From assembly GCA_039707465.1 (NCBI GenBank), contig CM077644.1, positions 186,235,462 through 186,299,461 on the forward strand: 64,000 nucleotides of DNA. The letters run 5' to 3'. The position numbers were made by a program, and so were the translations under genes. The notes beneath the pieces were generated by a model. It ran no database searches and was not told where the DNA came from. It was given only the letters and a program-made list of their open reading frames with translations. Shown here one piece after another: positions 19,244 through 29,862 of the stretch; within the stretch, counting starts at the first letter, position 1, and the number at the start of each line of letters is the position of its first letter. Source of the DNA: Rhabdophis nuchalis (Eukaryota; Chordata; Lepidosauria; Squamata; Natricidae).

Positions 19244-21680
19244 GCATGCTATTCTGTTCTACTTCTTAAGGCGTAGCCATAAAACGCCTCTATTGTTGGC
19301 CAATTTTAGACAATGTTATTGGATATTTTCTCTCATGATTTCCTCTCCAAAACTTGTCCTAACTCATCCATGTGTAAATAAGGAATTCACATTCACTGTA
19401 GATGCTTGCAATATGAAACAAACTTGAGCTCCTCATAGTTTTGAAGGTATTCTGACCAAGCTGCCCGGGTGTTGTTAAAAAAAAAATCCATGGCAATCCA
19501 AACACATTTATACTTTGTATTACAGTTTGGGTATTATGCCCCCATCTGCCCATGTTCATCCATATTGCTAATAAGTGAAGCCACAATTGGAAAGTATCTC
19601 CATCAGCAGTGGCTTTCATGAGTTTCATATGACATGTGGTACCCCATTCCTTTTTGTAACTAGGCCACAGACAAAAGCAGCAGTGGGATGGATTCACAAT
19701 CTCGTGGTGACATGTCCTTAAATGGAACTCTTATGTTACATGTTAAAGCACAGTTCCTTGAGGATCAGTGCTTTGTAAAAAATTTCCTCATTCTTAACAT
19801 ATGTTGGTGACATTAGCAACCATAGTTCACTCTGTTGCTCCCTCTTGCTTGTAGAAAGTACCTCCACATTCCTGACCCAGTTTCTTTCCCATTCATCAAA
19901 TATGTCTTCATCCCAATTTTTAAATCTCTCTATTTTATAGATTGAAAGCTTTAATTCCACATCCTCCCACTGGGATAACCTAGAGCAGTTTATATTTCCT
20001 GTTTGGAGGCCTTCCATAAAGACCTTTATATAGCTAAATGGATATCATTTCAGGATTTCACCAGAAAACAACAGTTTAATTCACATTACTGATATTTTAG
20101 GCATTGTCTTCAATAAAGTTTTGTTTAGTGTTTGCTGATCTCATTATTCTTTTGAATGTACCACTTTGGCCTTGGGAGTAAAAGGATGCATCTGAAACTG
20201 TGCCTAATTTTGTGGCATGCACAAATGATAATGTTCATAACGAGCAATTATGTAATTCCTGGAGGATTTCAAAAGAGGCCATGTCCTAGATGCTTCAGAC
20301 AGTCACCTGAAGAACTGCAATTATTGGTAAATAACTGATGACCTATTGATCTCTATGAAGTAATAGAAAAGTCAGGTACACGAAGGTACTGTATGTAATT
20401 TCACACATAGCATTTATGAAAATCAAGTGTAAAAGAGGTTCACTGAAAACTATTCAGCAATAAACAAAACACATGTTCACCCCACAATGAAAGCACATTA
20501 ATTTATTTTCATAGCTTCATATTTGTTTTGTGATAATGGATAAATTCAGCTTGGCTGTTATCCAGACTTGGTTGCTTTCAAAAAAAATATTATTATTATA
20601 ATGCATGCATGCATAGGACATGAAGATTAACTAGTAAATCTTGTATCTGTTTAAAAAGTATAGGTTAAATGCTTCTAATTAACGATCTCTATTTTTGTTT
20701 TGTTTTTTTCAGTTGAAAAAACTAAAAAAACACTCCTCTTTTCAGACTCCCAAGATGATTGGCTGATTGAATCTAGAAAAAAACAGTTTCCATTCAAAGT
20801 TTGGTCATTTTTGGTTATGAAGTAGCCCTCATATTTTCTTGGTGTTCAACAGGCTATTTATCCTGCTTCCTTATGATGACTATCTTCGGGAACTTTTGTT
20901 TTAGAAGAAAGCTGCGTCAGTTTCAAAACAAAACATCTCCTGGCATTATTTTTATATTGAAGAGTATTGCTGAGTCTTATAAAGGACTAATAAAGCATTT
21001 TTATTAGAGTGGTATATGGTAGCAATCAAGTCTAGTGCTTTGTTTGGAATCATGCCTGCTGGCCTAGGGGAAAAAAAGTTAAAAGTAAATTGGGGTGATG
21101 GAAAACATCTTTCCTGATTTGCTTTTCTGTTAATGGGTATTTTATCATTGGCCTAATCTATGGTACTAGCCATGTTTTGAATGCTCTTCCCCCAGCACTT
21201 TGTTAGAGTACCTGCAAAATGCTTTTAATTTTTTTTAAAAAAAATTCCACTTGGGAAATTTGGAATCCCTGATCTAAAATATTTATGGTGTCATCAAGCA
21301 ACCTAGTATAGTTCATTTGGAAAACTGATGTCAACTCATTAGTCTTAAAGGATGTTGCACCAAAGCCTGCTGTATTGAAATGGATTAATTACATTGCTCA
21401 AAGCTAGGAGTGTTTAGCATAAAACAGAAGTTCCTGAGGCCCACTGTAAATCTTTTCTGAACTCCAAATTGGTCCCAATAATATAAAACATCCTGAGAAT
21501 TACCTCTCTGAGAGGGAGATCAATTCTTTAATTTGATGATGTTCATTAAAAATCATGTGTGAAAATTGGACGGAAAGGCTTAGGGTTAACTATTATCTAA
21601 TGGGAATGTGGGTAATTGAATAGTTGTTCGGAAACCTGTATGGCAAATTTGGTCTAACTACCTAAATGTTAATATTAACC
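19244..21680. other. Unassigned sequence
   Basis: AT-rich. Antisense frames of 112 and 93 codons at 19359-19697 and 19736-20017 lie near each other with stops between them; I do not recognise a family, and they could be a decayed retroelement or chance. No RNA gene seen. Confidence 0.35.
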
Positions 21681-21685
21681 GATAA

Positions 21686-21794
21686 CAGAATAACAGATTT
21701 GGCAGGGGCCTTGGAAGTCTTCTCGTCCAACCCCCTGTTCAGGATGGAGACCGTATATAATTTCAGACAAATGGTTGTCCAATATCTTCTTAAA
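21686..21794 (-). mobile_element. CR1 LINE 3' end fragment
   Basis: Antisense of the CR1 terminus: ACAGATTTGGCAGGGGCC...GTCCAACCCCCTG...TTTCAGACAAATGG...CAATATCTTCTTAAA. It is cut at the right by a Tigger-like MITE. Confidence 0.85.
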
Positions 21795-21796
21795 TA

Positions 21797-22238
21797 CAGT
21801 GGTACCTCGGTTCACGAACTTAATTCGTGAACTGACTCTGTTCGCGATCCGAATTGGTCGTGAAGCGAGGCACAATTTCCCATAGGGTTCAATGTAAATC
21901 CGGTTAATCTGTTCCGACCTTGTTTTTTGGTCGTGATTCTTGATCCGTTCTGACCTTGTTTTTAAAATGTCCGCGGCTCCGGTTCATGAAGCGAGGCGGG
22001 GTTCGTGAATCCGAGCATTTTTACGAACTTTTCTGTTCGTGATGCGAGGGCGGAGTTCGTGAAGCGAGGCGGAGTTCGTGAAGCGAGGCGGAGTTCGTGA
22101 AGCGGAGCGTATTTTTACGAACTTTTCCGTTCGTGAACCGAAACGGTGTTCGTGAACCGGGGCACATTTTTTGGGAAATTTTTGGTCGTAATCCGAATTG
22201 GTCGTGAACAGAGGCGTTCGTGAACCAAGGTACCACTG
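21797..22238. mobile_element. Tigger-like (Tc1/mariner) MITE with TA duplication
   Basis: Termini CAGTGGTACCTCGGTTCACGAA and the complement TTCGTGAACCAAGGTACCACTG, each flanked by TA (21795-21796, 22239-22240). About 442 bp. The interior is built from repeats of GTTCGTGAAGCGAGGCGGA and variants in both orientations, giving a CpG-rich patch in AT-rich DNA. Non-coding. Inserted at the edge of a CR1 fragment. Confidence 0.9.
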
Positions 22239-22240
22239 TA

Positions 22241-23140
22241 CCTCCTTTAAAATCCAATTAACACAACCATATAACACAATAAAGTCAGTACTGCAATCAA
22301 ATTCTTCTACATATGATCAGTAGATTTGGTGGAGGGCATAGAACTTGCTAAAATTATACTGTACATATCTGAATAATTTTATAGAACTTTTTTTTGGATT
22401 CTTTGACTCCTATAGTATCATATGCAGAGTCAAAGCATGTCATGGTAATGACTGCCTAGAAAATCCTATGGCCTTTTTGTAAATAGCTTAGCCAAAAGAA
22501 AAGTCCATTTTGGGAAGTACAAAGGGAGATGTATATTTTCCTAATAATGAAGCCTAGATGGCACTATATGTACATTGGTAAATAAAAGAAAATGTGACAT
22601 GGTCATATTAAATTCATTTCCTATTTCAGGAAATATATTTTATATTTCATTTCTTCATATACTAGAAGCTGCAGCACTATAGAAGCTGCAGCACTATAGA
22701 AAAACATCTTTAAAACAAAAGCAATGCAATGCAATGACCTATCTCATAAAAAGTATAAAGTATGAAGTGCAAACAGAATGTAAAAATGCCAATAACACAT
22801 ACACAGTTTTTAATTATGCAGAATCAACAGTGTCTTCTTCCATTTTCTCTTTTGTTGTCTTTATTTCAGCTGATTTTTAATCCATCCATTCACAAACTTG
22901 GAGGTATATAGTCCCACAAGCGTATACAAAGTTAGAATTGTGAGTTAATCCCTTCTAGCTTAGTGAGGAAATCCTAAGAGTACTTGCACCTTGCTGCCAC
23001 TTCTCAATCTCTCAAAAGCAATTTCAGCTGTCTAGTATTGTCTCCACTTCTATAGCTCTTGAAACACTGGAGGGGGGAACCACTGAGGTGAGTGAATCTT
23101 TATGGGAGAAAGAAAAGAACCAAGAGATGATAATGAGATG
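22241..23140. other. Unassigned sequence
   Basis: A 17-base unit (CTAGAAGCTGCAGCACTA-type) is duplicated in tandem at about 22664-22699. Nothing else recognised. Confidence 0.4.
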
Positions 23141-23148
23141 AGATAGAT

Positions 23149-23270
23149 CAGGAGTCCCCAACCTTTGCAACTTTAAGTCTGAAGGACTTCAGCTCCCAGA
23201 CTTCTCCAGCCAGCAAATTCTGGGAGCTGAAGTCCTTCAGACTTAAAGTTGCAAAGGTTGGGGACCCCTG
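23149..23270. mobile_element. Long-hairpin hAT MITE (122 bp) with 8-bp target duplication
   Basis: Almost the whole element is one inverted repeat of about 55 bp per arm, starting CAGGAGTCCCCAACC and ending GGTTGGGGACCCCTG. AGATAGAT flanks both sides (23141-23148, 23271-23278). The central phrase ACTTCAGCTCCCAGA is shared with other small hAT MITEs. Degenerate GAGAT/GAGGT repeats follow to about 23340. Confidence 0.92.
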
Positions 23271-23555
23271 AGATAGATCACATGTGATGAGGTGAGATGA
23301 AATGAGATGAAGAAGTGAGGTAAGATGAGGTGAAGTGAAGAAAAAAAAATTCTCATTCTGCAGTTCTATAAATTTGAATCCCAAAAGTTCAGGGTTTTTT
23401 GTTTTGTTTTGTTTTGCTATGATTTTAGACATACTACAGTGGGAGAGCAATACATCAATTCAGCTTTTGGACACAGGCAATATTTTCATGTAGAAATGCA
23501 CTGAATAATAATAATAATAAGTGTTATATGGCCAATACATTTTTTTTAAAAAAAT

Positions 23556-24170
23556 AGCAGGCCAAGCAGATAATAACATGACCTGGCAATGACTAAGAGC
23601 AAGAAAATTGAAGAAACCGCTGGAGGGGCTAATTCCGATTGCACAAAACCAAGCCTAAGAACAAATGTGTACAAAGCCAGAATTGAGAAGACAGCAACAG
23701 ACAGCAATTGCCGCTTCTGCAAAAAAAGCTGAACAAACAGTGGACACCTGGTTAGTTGCTGCAAGAAGATCGCACAAACTGACTACAAACAATGGCAAGA
23801 CCAAGTAGCAACAATGGTGCATTGGAATAATGTTGATAAGAAAGACAAAAAAATTGTGTATAGTGGACAAGATAGAACCTGGAGACAGTAGAAGAGAAGA
23901 GAAAGAATGGAAGAAAATCTCAAAATACACACACCTGCAAATAGAAGTAGAAGGAGTGTGGCAAAAGATACTACTAATAGTGAAGCATCTTGAGTGCAAA
24001 CCCAAAAATCTGGAGCACCACTTGAACACTATTGGCATTGATATAATCCTCATCAGTCAATTGCAAAAGGCCTTGTGACAATTTCATTAATGTTATTAAA
24101 CAACATCTGCCTATCCAGGTCCTTGGAAAAGATTTGATAGGAGACAGAAATGCCAAATCCACTTAAGCAC
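23556..24170 (+). pseudogene. R4/Rex6-type LINE C-terminal region, decayed
   Basis: Conceptual translation in shifting frames gives GLIPIAQNQALRTNVY, KTATDSNCRFCKK, and later WRQ...SKYTHLQIEVEGVW followed by PKNLEHHLNTIGIDIILISQLQKAL. These match, in order, the post-RT region, the CCHC finger and the C-terminal part of the restriction-like endonuclease of R4/Dong/Rex6-type LINEs. The central part of the endonuclease with its catalytic Asp residues is deleted or scrambled. The family assignment is from recall. Confidence 0.6.
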
Positions 24171-24440
24171 CTGGCTGATAGTACAATCAACCATATTAAT
24201 AATTTATTAAGTATATATGTCTACCAATGCCTAGTGCTGATTCTGAGTGGTTTACAAATGTTAAAAACATTTCAAATCAAATTACAATATAAAAATATAA
24301 AAACAGCACAAAAGAATAAAGATGGCATTAGAAACAACAAAACCACCAAACTAGAGGAGAACAAAAAAAAGAAAGAGGCATTGTCATCTTCATCCTGATA
24401 TGCACAGAATCCCTTTACCTGCATAAGTGGCAGGTTCCAT

Positions 24441-24662
24441 AGAGCCATGGAGGCGCAGTGGTTAAAATACTGTAGGTTAACTCCACCCACTGCCAGGAGT
24501 TTGATTCTGACTGACTCAAGGTTGACACAGCCTTCCATCTTTCCGAAGTCAATAAAATGAGGGCCCACATTCTTGGAAACAATATGCTGACACTGTAAAC
24601 CATTCAGAGAATGCTGTAAAGCACTATGGAGTAGCATATAAATCTAAGTGCTATTGCTATTA
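24441..24662 (+). mobile_element. tRNA-derived SINE (family S1), decayed
   Basis: GGCGCAGTGGTTAAAATAC head, CAAGGTTGACACAGCC, AAAATGAGGGCCCAC and the tail ATATAAATCTAAGTGCTATTGCTATT. The B box is eroded (GAGTTTGATTC). Confidence 0.8.
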
Positions 24663-24866
24663 TCTTACTGTTAGAAGGTTGTTCGTCTTATTCATTGGAA
24701 ATTTGCCTGTGACTTCCATATTTTTACATTCTTGTGTCAGTAAATATTGCAGAGATTTTGGCATTCATTCTTTTGTATGACAGTTTTTTGCACAATGCAA
24801 TCATTTTCCATGCACACCCTATTTTTGTGTAACCTAGCATATTTGTATTATCTGGATCACTGACAT

Positions 24867-24955
24867 GAACTACCTCCTCCTCCTCCCCCTCCCCTCCCCC
24901 TCCCCTCCCCCTCCTCCTTCTCCTCCTCCTCCACCTTCTTCTTCTTTTTTTGCAG
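24867..24955. repeat. Polypyrimidine tract (CTCC/CCCCT)n
   Basis: About 85 bases that are nearly all C and T on this strand, built from CTCCTC and CCCCTCCC units and trailing into CTTCTT. Such mirror-symmetric tracts can form triplex DNA. Confidence 0.9.
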
Positions 24956-25227
24956 AGGTCAAAGTATACCGGGAGATATTCTACTTTTGCCACTATTCAG
25001 CAAAATAGTAAATTCTAGCCAGAAGATTTATACATTAAAGAGAGGGAATCATCTATTTTTTCTCTTTCTTCATCTGGATGTATCTGGACATGACATGGGA
25101 AATTATAGTATATACTAATGTATAAAGATATATTATGTGTGTTTAATCAGTGATTTCATCTAAGTTATCATCAAAATCCACATGGTGCAAATGTGACCAG
25201 GTCATGAACCATACTAAATTCCATCAG

Positions 25228-25229
25228 AA

Positions 25230-25262
<33 letters not shown>

Positions 25263-28200
25263 TTAATTTTATATCCCGCTCTCTCTCCCCAAGGGGACTC
25301 GAGGCGGGGCACAGGCAATTAAAAATACAAATAAAACCACAGACAAATACAAAATACAAAGTTAAAAATAGATTAAATTGATCCTGCGCTAAAACCCATA
25401 AACTAAACTAAAAATTACCCCTAAAAACCCCTAACCTAAAAAGAGACTACCCAAGGCCGGCCAGACGAAAAAAGTGCGTCTTTAATTTTAAGCGGAAGGA
25501 GCGGAGGTCCGTGGTTGTCCTGATATCGGGGGGAAGGTCATTCCAGAGGGCTGGGCCCGCCACAGAGAAGGCCCTTCCCCTGGGCGTCGCCCGCTGACAA
25601 AGTCTAGTGGACGGCACCCGGAGAAGTCCCTCTCTGTGGGAGCGAATCGGCCGTGAGGATGTATGGGGCAGGATCCGATCCCGCAGGTAGCTAGGTCCCG
25701 AGCCATGGAGCGCTTTGAAGATGGTAATTAACACCTTGAAGCGCACCCGGAAGACGACAGGTAGCCAGTGCAGCTCGCGCAAGAGCGGTGTTACGTGGGC
25801 AAACCTAGACGTGCCCATAATTGCTCGCGCGGCTGCATTCTGGACCAACTGAAGCCTCCGGGTACACCTCAAGGGGAGCCCCATGTAGAGAGAGTTACAA
25901 TAATCCAGTTGGGATGTCACGAGAGCATGAGTGACTGTGCGAAGGGCGTCCCGATCCAATAGGGGGCGCAACTGGCGTACCAGGCGAACCTGGTAAAACG
26001 CCCTCCTGGCCACGGCTGTCACTTGATCTTCCATGGACAGCCGGGTATCCAGGAGGACACCCAAGTTGCGCGCCCCATCCACAGGGGCAAGATGTTCGCC
26101 CCCTATGGCCAGCGTTGGAGAGAGCTGGTTGAATCGGGCAGCCGGAAACCACAGCCACTCGGTCTTGGTCGGGTTGAGCCTAAGTCCGTTACTTCCCATC
26201 CAGATCCGCACGGCTTCCAGGCACTGGCACATCACCGCTACGGCATCGTTGGGGTGGTTTGGGGTAGATATGTACAGCTGGGTGTCATCAGCGTACAGGT
26301 GGTACTCTACCCCAAAACCACGGATGATCTCACCCAGCGGCTTCATGTATGCGTTAAACAGGAGAGGCGAGAGGACCGACCCCTGAGGCACCCCGCATGT
26401 GAGGGGTCTCGGGGTCGACCTCTGCTCTCCTGCCCGCACAAATTGCGATCGGCCAGAGAGGTAGGAGGAGAACCACCGTAAAACGGTGCCTCCCACCCCC
26501 AACCCCCCCAGCCGATGCAATAGGATACCATGGTCGATGGTATCGAAAGCCGCCGAGAGGTCTAATAGGACCAGGATGGAGGAACATCCCCCATCTCTGG
26601 CCCTCCAGAGATCATCTACCAACGCGACCAATGCCGTCTCGGTGCTATGCCCGGGCCGAAAGCCGGACTGGCGCGGATCTAGATAGTCAACTTCCTCCAG
26701 GTGACGGGGAAACTGTTGTGCCACCACACTCTCAACAACCTTCGCCAAGAAGGGAAGGTTGGAGACTGGACGGTAGTTGTTCAAAAGAGCTGGGTCCAAA
26801 GAGGGCTTCTTGAGGAGGGGCCTCACCATGGCCTCTTTTAGGGAGGCAGGCAAGGAACCCTCACTCAAGGATGCGTTGACAACCTCTTGGAGCCAGCCTC
26901 GTGTCACCTCCCAGGATGCCAGTACAAGCCAGGAGGGGCACGGGTCCAATAAACATGTGGTGGCTCGCAGTCGCCCACGTAGCCTGTCCATATCCTCGGA
27001 AGTAACGGAGTCAAACTCCTCCCAAACAAGATCTCTCTCGTGGCATCCCACTGGGCCATGAATGGGGGTTAGCTCACTCTGTATCTGGGCGGTTTTCTCC
27101 TGCAGAAAAATCACAAATTCCTCTGCTCTACCCTGTAGTGGGGCTTCCCGTTCCCTCTGTTGAAGGAGGGCGCGGGTCACCCTAAACAGGGCGGCAGGGC
27201 GGTTTTCTGCGGATGCTATGAGAGTGGCACAATGATGACGTTTGGCCACCCTCAGCGCCACAATGTAAGTCCGTAAATGGGCTCTTACCTGTGTCCGGTC
27301 AGATTCAGAGCGGCTAGCCCTCCATCTTCTCTCTAGGCATCTCTTGCGGCGTTTCATCACCCGCAGCTCCTCAGTGAACCAAGGAGCCAGGGTGGTTCGC
27401 CGCCGCGAGAGAGGCCGCAAGGGCGCGACCCGATCTAAGGCTCCCACGGCCGCACTATTCCATGCGGCCGTGAGGTCCTCCATCGGGGCGCGGGTCAGGG
27501 ATACAGGAAATGGCCCAAGCGCTGTCTGGAACCCATCCGGGTCCATCAAGCGCCTGGGGCGGTACCAGATTGGTGACTCTGGTTCCGCCTCCCCGCGGAG
27601 GGGAGCAGCGGTCGGAAAGTCGAGCCGGAGAAGTGAGTGGTCTGACCATGACAAGGGTGTGATGACTATATCCCCTGTACCCAGATCACTTTTCCATTGG
27701 CCCGAGACAAAGATGAGGTCCGGCGTATGTCCACCCTCGTGGGTGGGGCCCTGAATTACTTGGGTCAGGTCCATGGCCGTCATGGAAGCCATGAACTCCC
27801 GAGCTACCACAGATGATTCGCCCAACGATGGCAGGTTAAAGTCCCCCATGACTATAAGTCTGGGGGTCTCCACTGCCACCGTAGCGATCACCTCCAGGAG
27901 CTCGGGCAGGGCTGCTGCTACATAGCGGGGAGCCAGGTATACAACCAGCAAGCCCAACTGCCTCCCTAGGCCCCACTTCACGCAGAGGGACTCACAGCCG
28001 GAAGTCTGGGGCACAATGGTCTCTCTCGGCTCAAGGCCTTCCTTAATAATGACCGCTACCCCACCACCCCTGCCTAGGGCCCGCGGCTGATGAAATGCAC
28101 GGTAGCCTGGTGGGCACATTTCAACGAGGGGATGTCCTCCCTCGTGGCCCAACCAGGTCTCCGCAATTCCTACCAGGTCCGGCTCCCCCTCTGACACAAG

Positions 28201-28740
28201 GTCACTAATGAGGGGGGCTTTGTTGACAACGGACCTGGCGTTGCAAAACATCAGCCGCAGACCCTGGCTCTGTATTCCCTGGCCACCTAGCCTGCGGGGG
28301 TTGTGGCACCTGACCGTTTGTAACCAACGGCTACGTGCCTCCAACTGGGAGGAAGGAACTTGTCTCCCCTCGGACCTGCCCCTCCCCACGACCCTCTGGA
28401 TGGGGAAGCCCTCCACCGGAATGACTTGTGTTTCCCCCCTCTTAACGGAACCATCCGCCTCCCTCCGTCGTCTGCTGGCTCGGCCCGTTCCCTTCTGGCT
28501 AGTCTCAACCTGTCTAAACCCTCCCCCCTCCCTGGTACCCCCTAAAATAAACAACAATTTTTTAACTAAAAAACCCCTACACCTGCGCTTTCGCCACTTC
28601 TCCTGACTTATTAGTCCCTCATCAAAGTGTGCCCTTGATAACACAGCGGGCCATACCTGCGAGAGGGGGGACTCCCGCAGTAGGATTAGGTCTGCCCTTG
28701 AATATATTACGGGTCACATCAACAGCAGGGAATCAATTGG
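25228..28740 (-). mobile_element. L2-clade LINE, near full length, copy 1
   Basis: From right to left: 5' region (extent uncertain, perhaps including the GC-rich block to 29515), one long open frame (25447-28644), a 180-base 3' UTR ending GCGGGATATAAAATTAAATT, and a (ATT)n tail at 25228-25262. The 3' end and RT sequence are those of the L2 clade. GC content is far above that of the flanks. Four other copies of the same or a sister subfamily lie at 37.3, 42.2, 49.2 and 52.7 kb. Confidence 0.9.
25447..28644 (-). CDS. L2 LINE ORF2: APE endonuclease and reverse transcriptase, intact frame
   Basis: 1065 codons without a stop. The AP-type endonuclease (about residues 129-345) has N135 in FCNARS, E162 in AETWL, D268 and N270 in GDFNLP, and D335/H336 in WSDHS. 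The RT (about 600-870) has SGFRPGHSTETAL, LLDLSAAFDTIDH (D695), GVPQGSVLSPLLFNAYM and the catalytic YADD (784-787). A C-terminal region ends in LWNDLPPDIR and KTHFFRLAGLG. All catalytic residues I know for this family are present. It would nick target DNA and copy its RNA in place. Oddity: the first codon given is GTG, and no ATG occurs in frame until residue 132, immediately before the first endonuclease motif. True initiation may use a non-ATG codon or reinitiation, or an upstream ATG may have been lost. Open sequence extends back only to a TGA near 28704. Confidence 0.9.
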   Translation of the reverse strand: MLSRAHFDEGLISQEKWRKRRCRGFLVKKLLFILGGTREGGGFRQVETSQKGTGRASRRRREADGSVKRGETQVIPVEGFPIQRVVGRGRSEGRQVPSSQLEARSRWLQTVRCHNPRRLGGQGIQSQGLRLMFCNARSVVNKAPLISDLVSEGEPDLVGIAETWLGHEGGHPLVEMCPPGYRAFHQPRALGRGGGVAVIIKEGLEPRETIVPQTSGCESLCVKWGLGRQLGLLVVYLAPRYVAAALPELLEVIATVAVETPRLIVMGDFNLPSLGESSVVAREFMASMTAMDLTQVIQGPTHEGGHTPDLIFVSGQWKSDLGTGDIVITPLSWSDHSLLRLDFPTAAPLRGEAEPESPIWYRPRRLMDPDGFQTALGPFPVSLTRAPMEDLTAAWNSAAVGALDRVAPLRPLSRRRTTLAPWFTEELRVMKRRKRCLERRWRASRSESDRTQVRAHLRTYIVALRVAKRHHCATLIASAENRPAALFRVTRALLQQREREAPLQGRAEEFVIFLQEKTAQIQSELTPIHGPVGCHERDLVWEEFDSVTSEDMDRLRGRLRATTCLLDPCPSWLVLASWEVTRGWLQEVVNASLSEGSLPASLKEAMVRPLLKKPSLDPALLNNYRPVSNLPFLAKVVESVVAQQFPRHLEEVDYLDPRQSGFRPGHSTETALVALVDDLWRARDGGCSSILVLLDLSAAFDTIDHGILLHRLGGLGVGGTVLRWFSSYLSGRSQFVRAGEQRSTPRPLTCGVPQGSVLSPLLFNAYMKPLGEIIRGFGVEYHLYADDTQLYISTPNHPNDAVAVMCQCLEAVRIWMGSNGLRLNPTKTEWLWFPAARFNQLSPTLAIGGEHLAPVDGARNLGVLLDTRLSMEDQVTAVARRAFYQVRLVRQLRPLLDRDALRTVTHALVTSQLDYCNSLYMGLPLRCTRRLQLVQNAAARAIMGTSRFAHVTPLLRELHWLPVVFRVRFKVLITIFKALHGSGPSYLRDRILPHTSSRPIRSHREGLLRVPSTRLCQRATPRGRAFSVAGPALWNDLPPDIRTTTDLRSFRLKLKTHFFRLAGLG

Positions 28741-28944
28741 GTACAGAGATGTTTAGATGGTCAGAATAAATATTAAATATTAAATAAGATGTTAAAATAT
28801 ATATTCAATAAATATTAAAAGATGTTAAAATTAATTAATTCCAGTAAGTCAATAATACGGTGTAGGGAAGTTAAAATCCTGGGTATGATGGTCCATAAAT
28901 AATCGTATAAAGTGCACATGATCACATAAGTGCACTATCACAGG

Positions 28945-29515
28945 CGTGGCCTTAGCAAGTCCAGTCCAGTCCCACTCTTCCAGAGCCTCAGGCCTCAGCC
29001 AAAGATGGTACATGGTTGGGCCCCTTGCAAGATCTCCCGGCCCCCCTTGTGGGTCCTGGTTTAAGTTGGTTTAAACAGAGTCATTAGGGAACAGGGCCTC
29101 AGCCTGGATCTTCTTAGGCCTCGGCCCAGCTGTTATGCGGCCTCCCGGCTCCCGGCTCCCGGCTGCTAGACCTCCGATTTTCCCACTCACCGGTACTCTA
29201 ATGGAGTCGGCCAAATAAAGGAGTCCAGATTGGGTCATCTTGGCTACGGCCCTGTTGTTATCGGGCCTAGATCGTCCTCGCCAGGTGTCCCTCCCAGACT
29301 GGCATCCCGGCCTTCCGCGTCCTGGCCCCCCATGGCCCTCCGCACTCGGCAGTCCCAGCTTGCCTTCTGTCCAGCCTGGCGTCCCGGCCTCTGGCAACCC
29401 GGCCTCTCACGTCCTTCGGCCTTCGGCATTCGGCACGCCTCGGCAGATCTTCTGGCAAGCCTCCTGCCCAGCCTCCTGCCCGGAGGAGAAAAGTTGCTGA
29501 CCAGCCCTAAAATTA
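28945..29515 (-). other. CpG-rich block upstream of the L2 frame (possible 5' UTR/promoter)
   Basis: About 570 bases rich in CpG and in short direct repeats (CCCGGCT three times near 29147; GGCCTTCGGCATTCGG; CCTCCTGCCC twice near 29460). It is separated from the L2 frame by about 200 AT-rich bases with repeated AATATTAAAT/GATGTTAAAA units. Open frames here have low-complexity, Gly/Arg/Pro-rich translations and resemble no known ORF1. It may be the 5' UTR with internal promoter of the L2 copy; it could also be an unrelated repeat. Confidence 0.4.
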
Positions 29516-29727
29516 GAGATTAACAATATCAACTGCTTGCTTGTATTGAGCTCAGGCCTTAACTGTACTGAAATCCTCTTTTTTTGATGTAATCTCTATT
29601 TTGTTCTTCAAGTAAATAAAACAGTAACAAAGTTTCAATGTTGCAGTGTTTTAAAAGCAGACTTCAAAATGCAGAAAAAGGGAAATTTTATGCTACTGCT
29701 TATTTCTTTGGGTGGGACAGTGGGCTT

Positions 29728-29862
29728 TGAGGGAGAGAGAGAGGGAGAGGGAAAGGGAGAGAGGGAGGGGGAGAGAGAGGGAGAGAGAGGGAGAGGGAAA
29801 GGTAGAGAGGGAGGGGGAGAGAGAGGGAAAGAGGGGAGAGGGAGAGGGAGGAAGAGAGAGCC
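29728..29862. repeat. Polypurine (GAGAGG)n tract
   Basis: Some 135 bases of G and A, built from GGGAGAGAGAGGGAGAG-type units, with an imperfect internal duplication of about 45 bases. A 71-codon Gly/Glu/Arg frame over it is a low-complexity artefact. Confidence 0.92.

Noticed and set aside
19359..20017. Possible decayed gene or retroelement on the minus strand
   Set aside because: Two adjacent frames exist, but I could match neither to any family and stops separate them; reported only as unassigned.
26023..26481. Plus-strand frames of 117-152 codons over the L2 element
   Set aside because: They are shadows of the antisense L2 ORF2 in GC-rich, stop-poor DNA; the same shadows recur over copies 2-4.
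29071..29397. L2 ORF1 protein (108 codons)
   Set aside because: The translation is low-complexity Gly/Arg/Pro from CpG-rich repeats, with no coiled coil, zinc knuckle or esterase motif.
28945..29515. CpG island of a host gene promoter
   Set aside because: No exon or splice donor follows on either strand, and it lies directly upstream of an L2 frame; a transposon origin is simpler.
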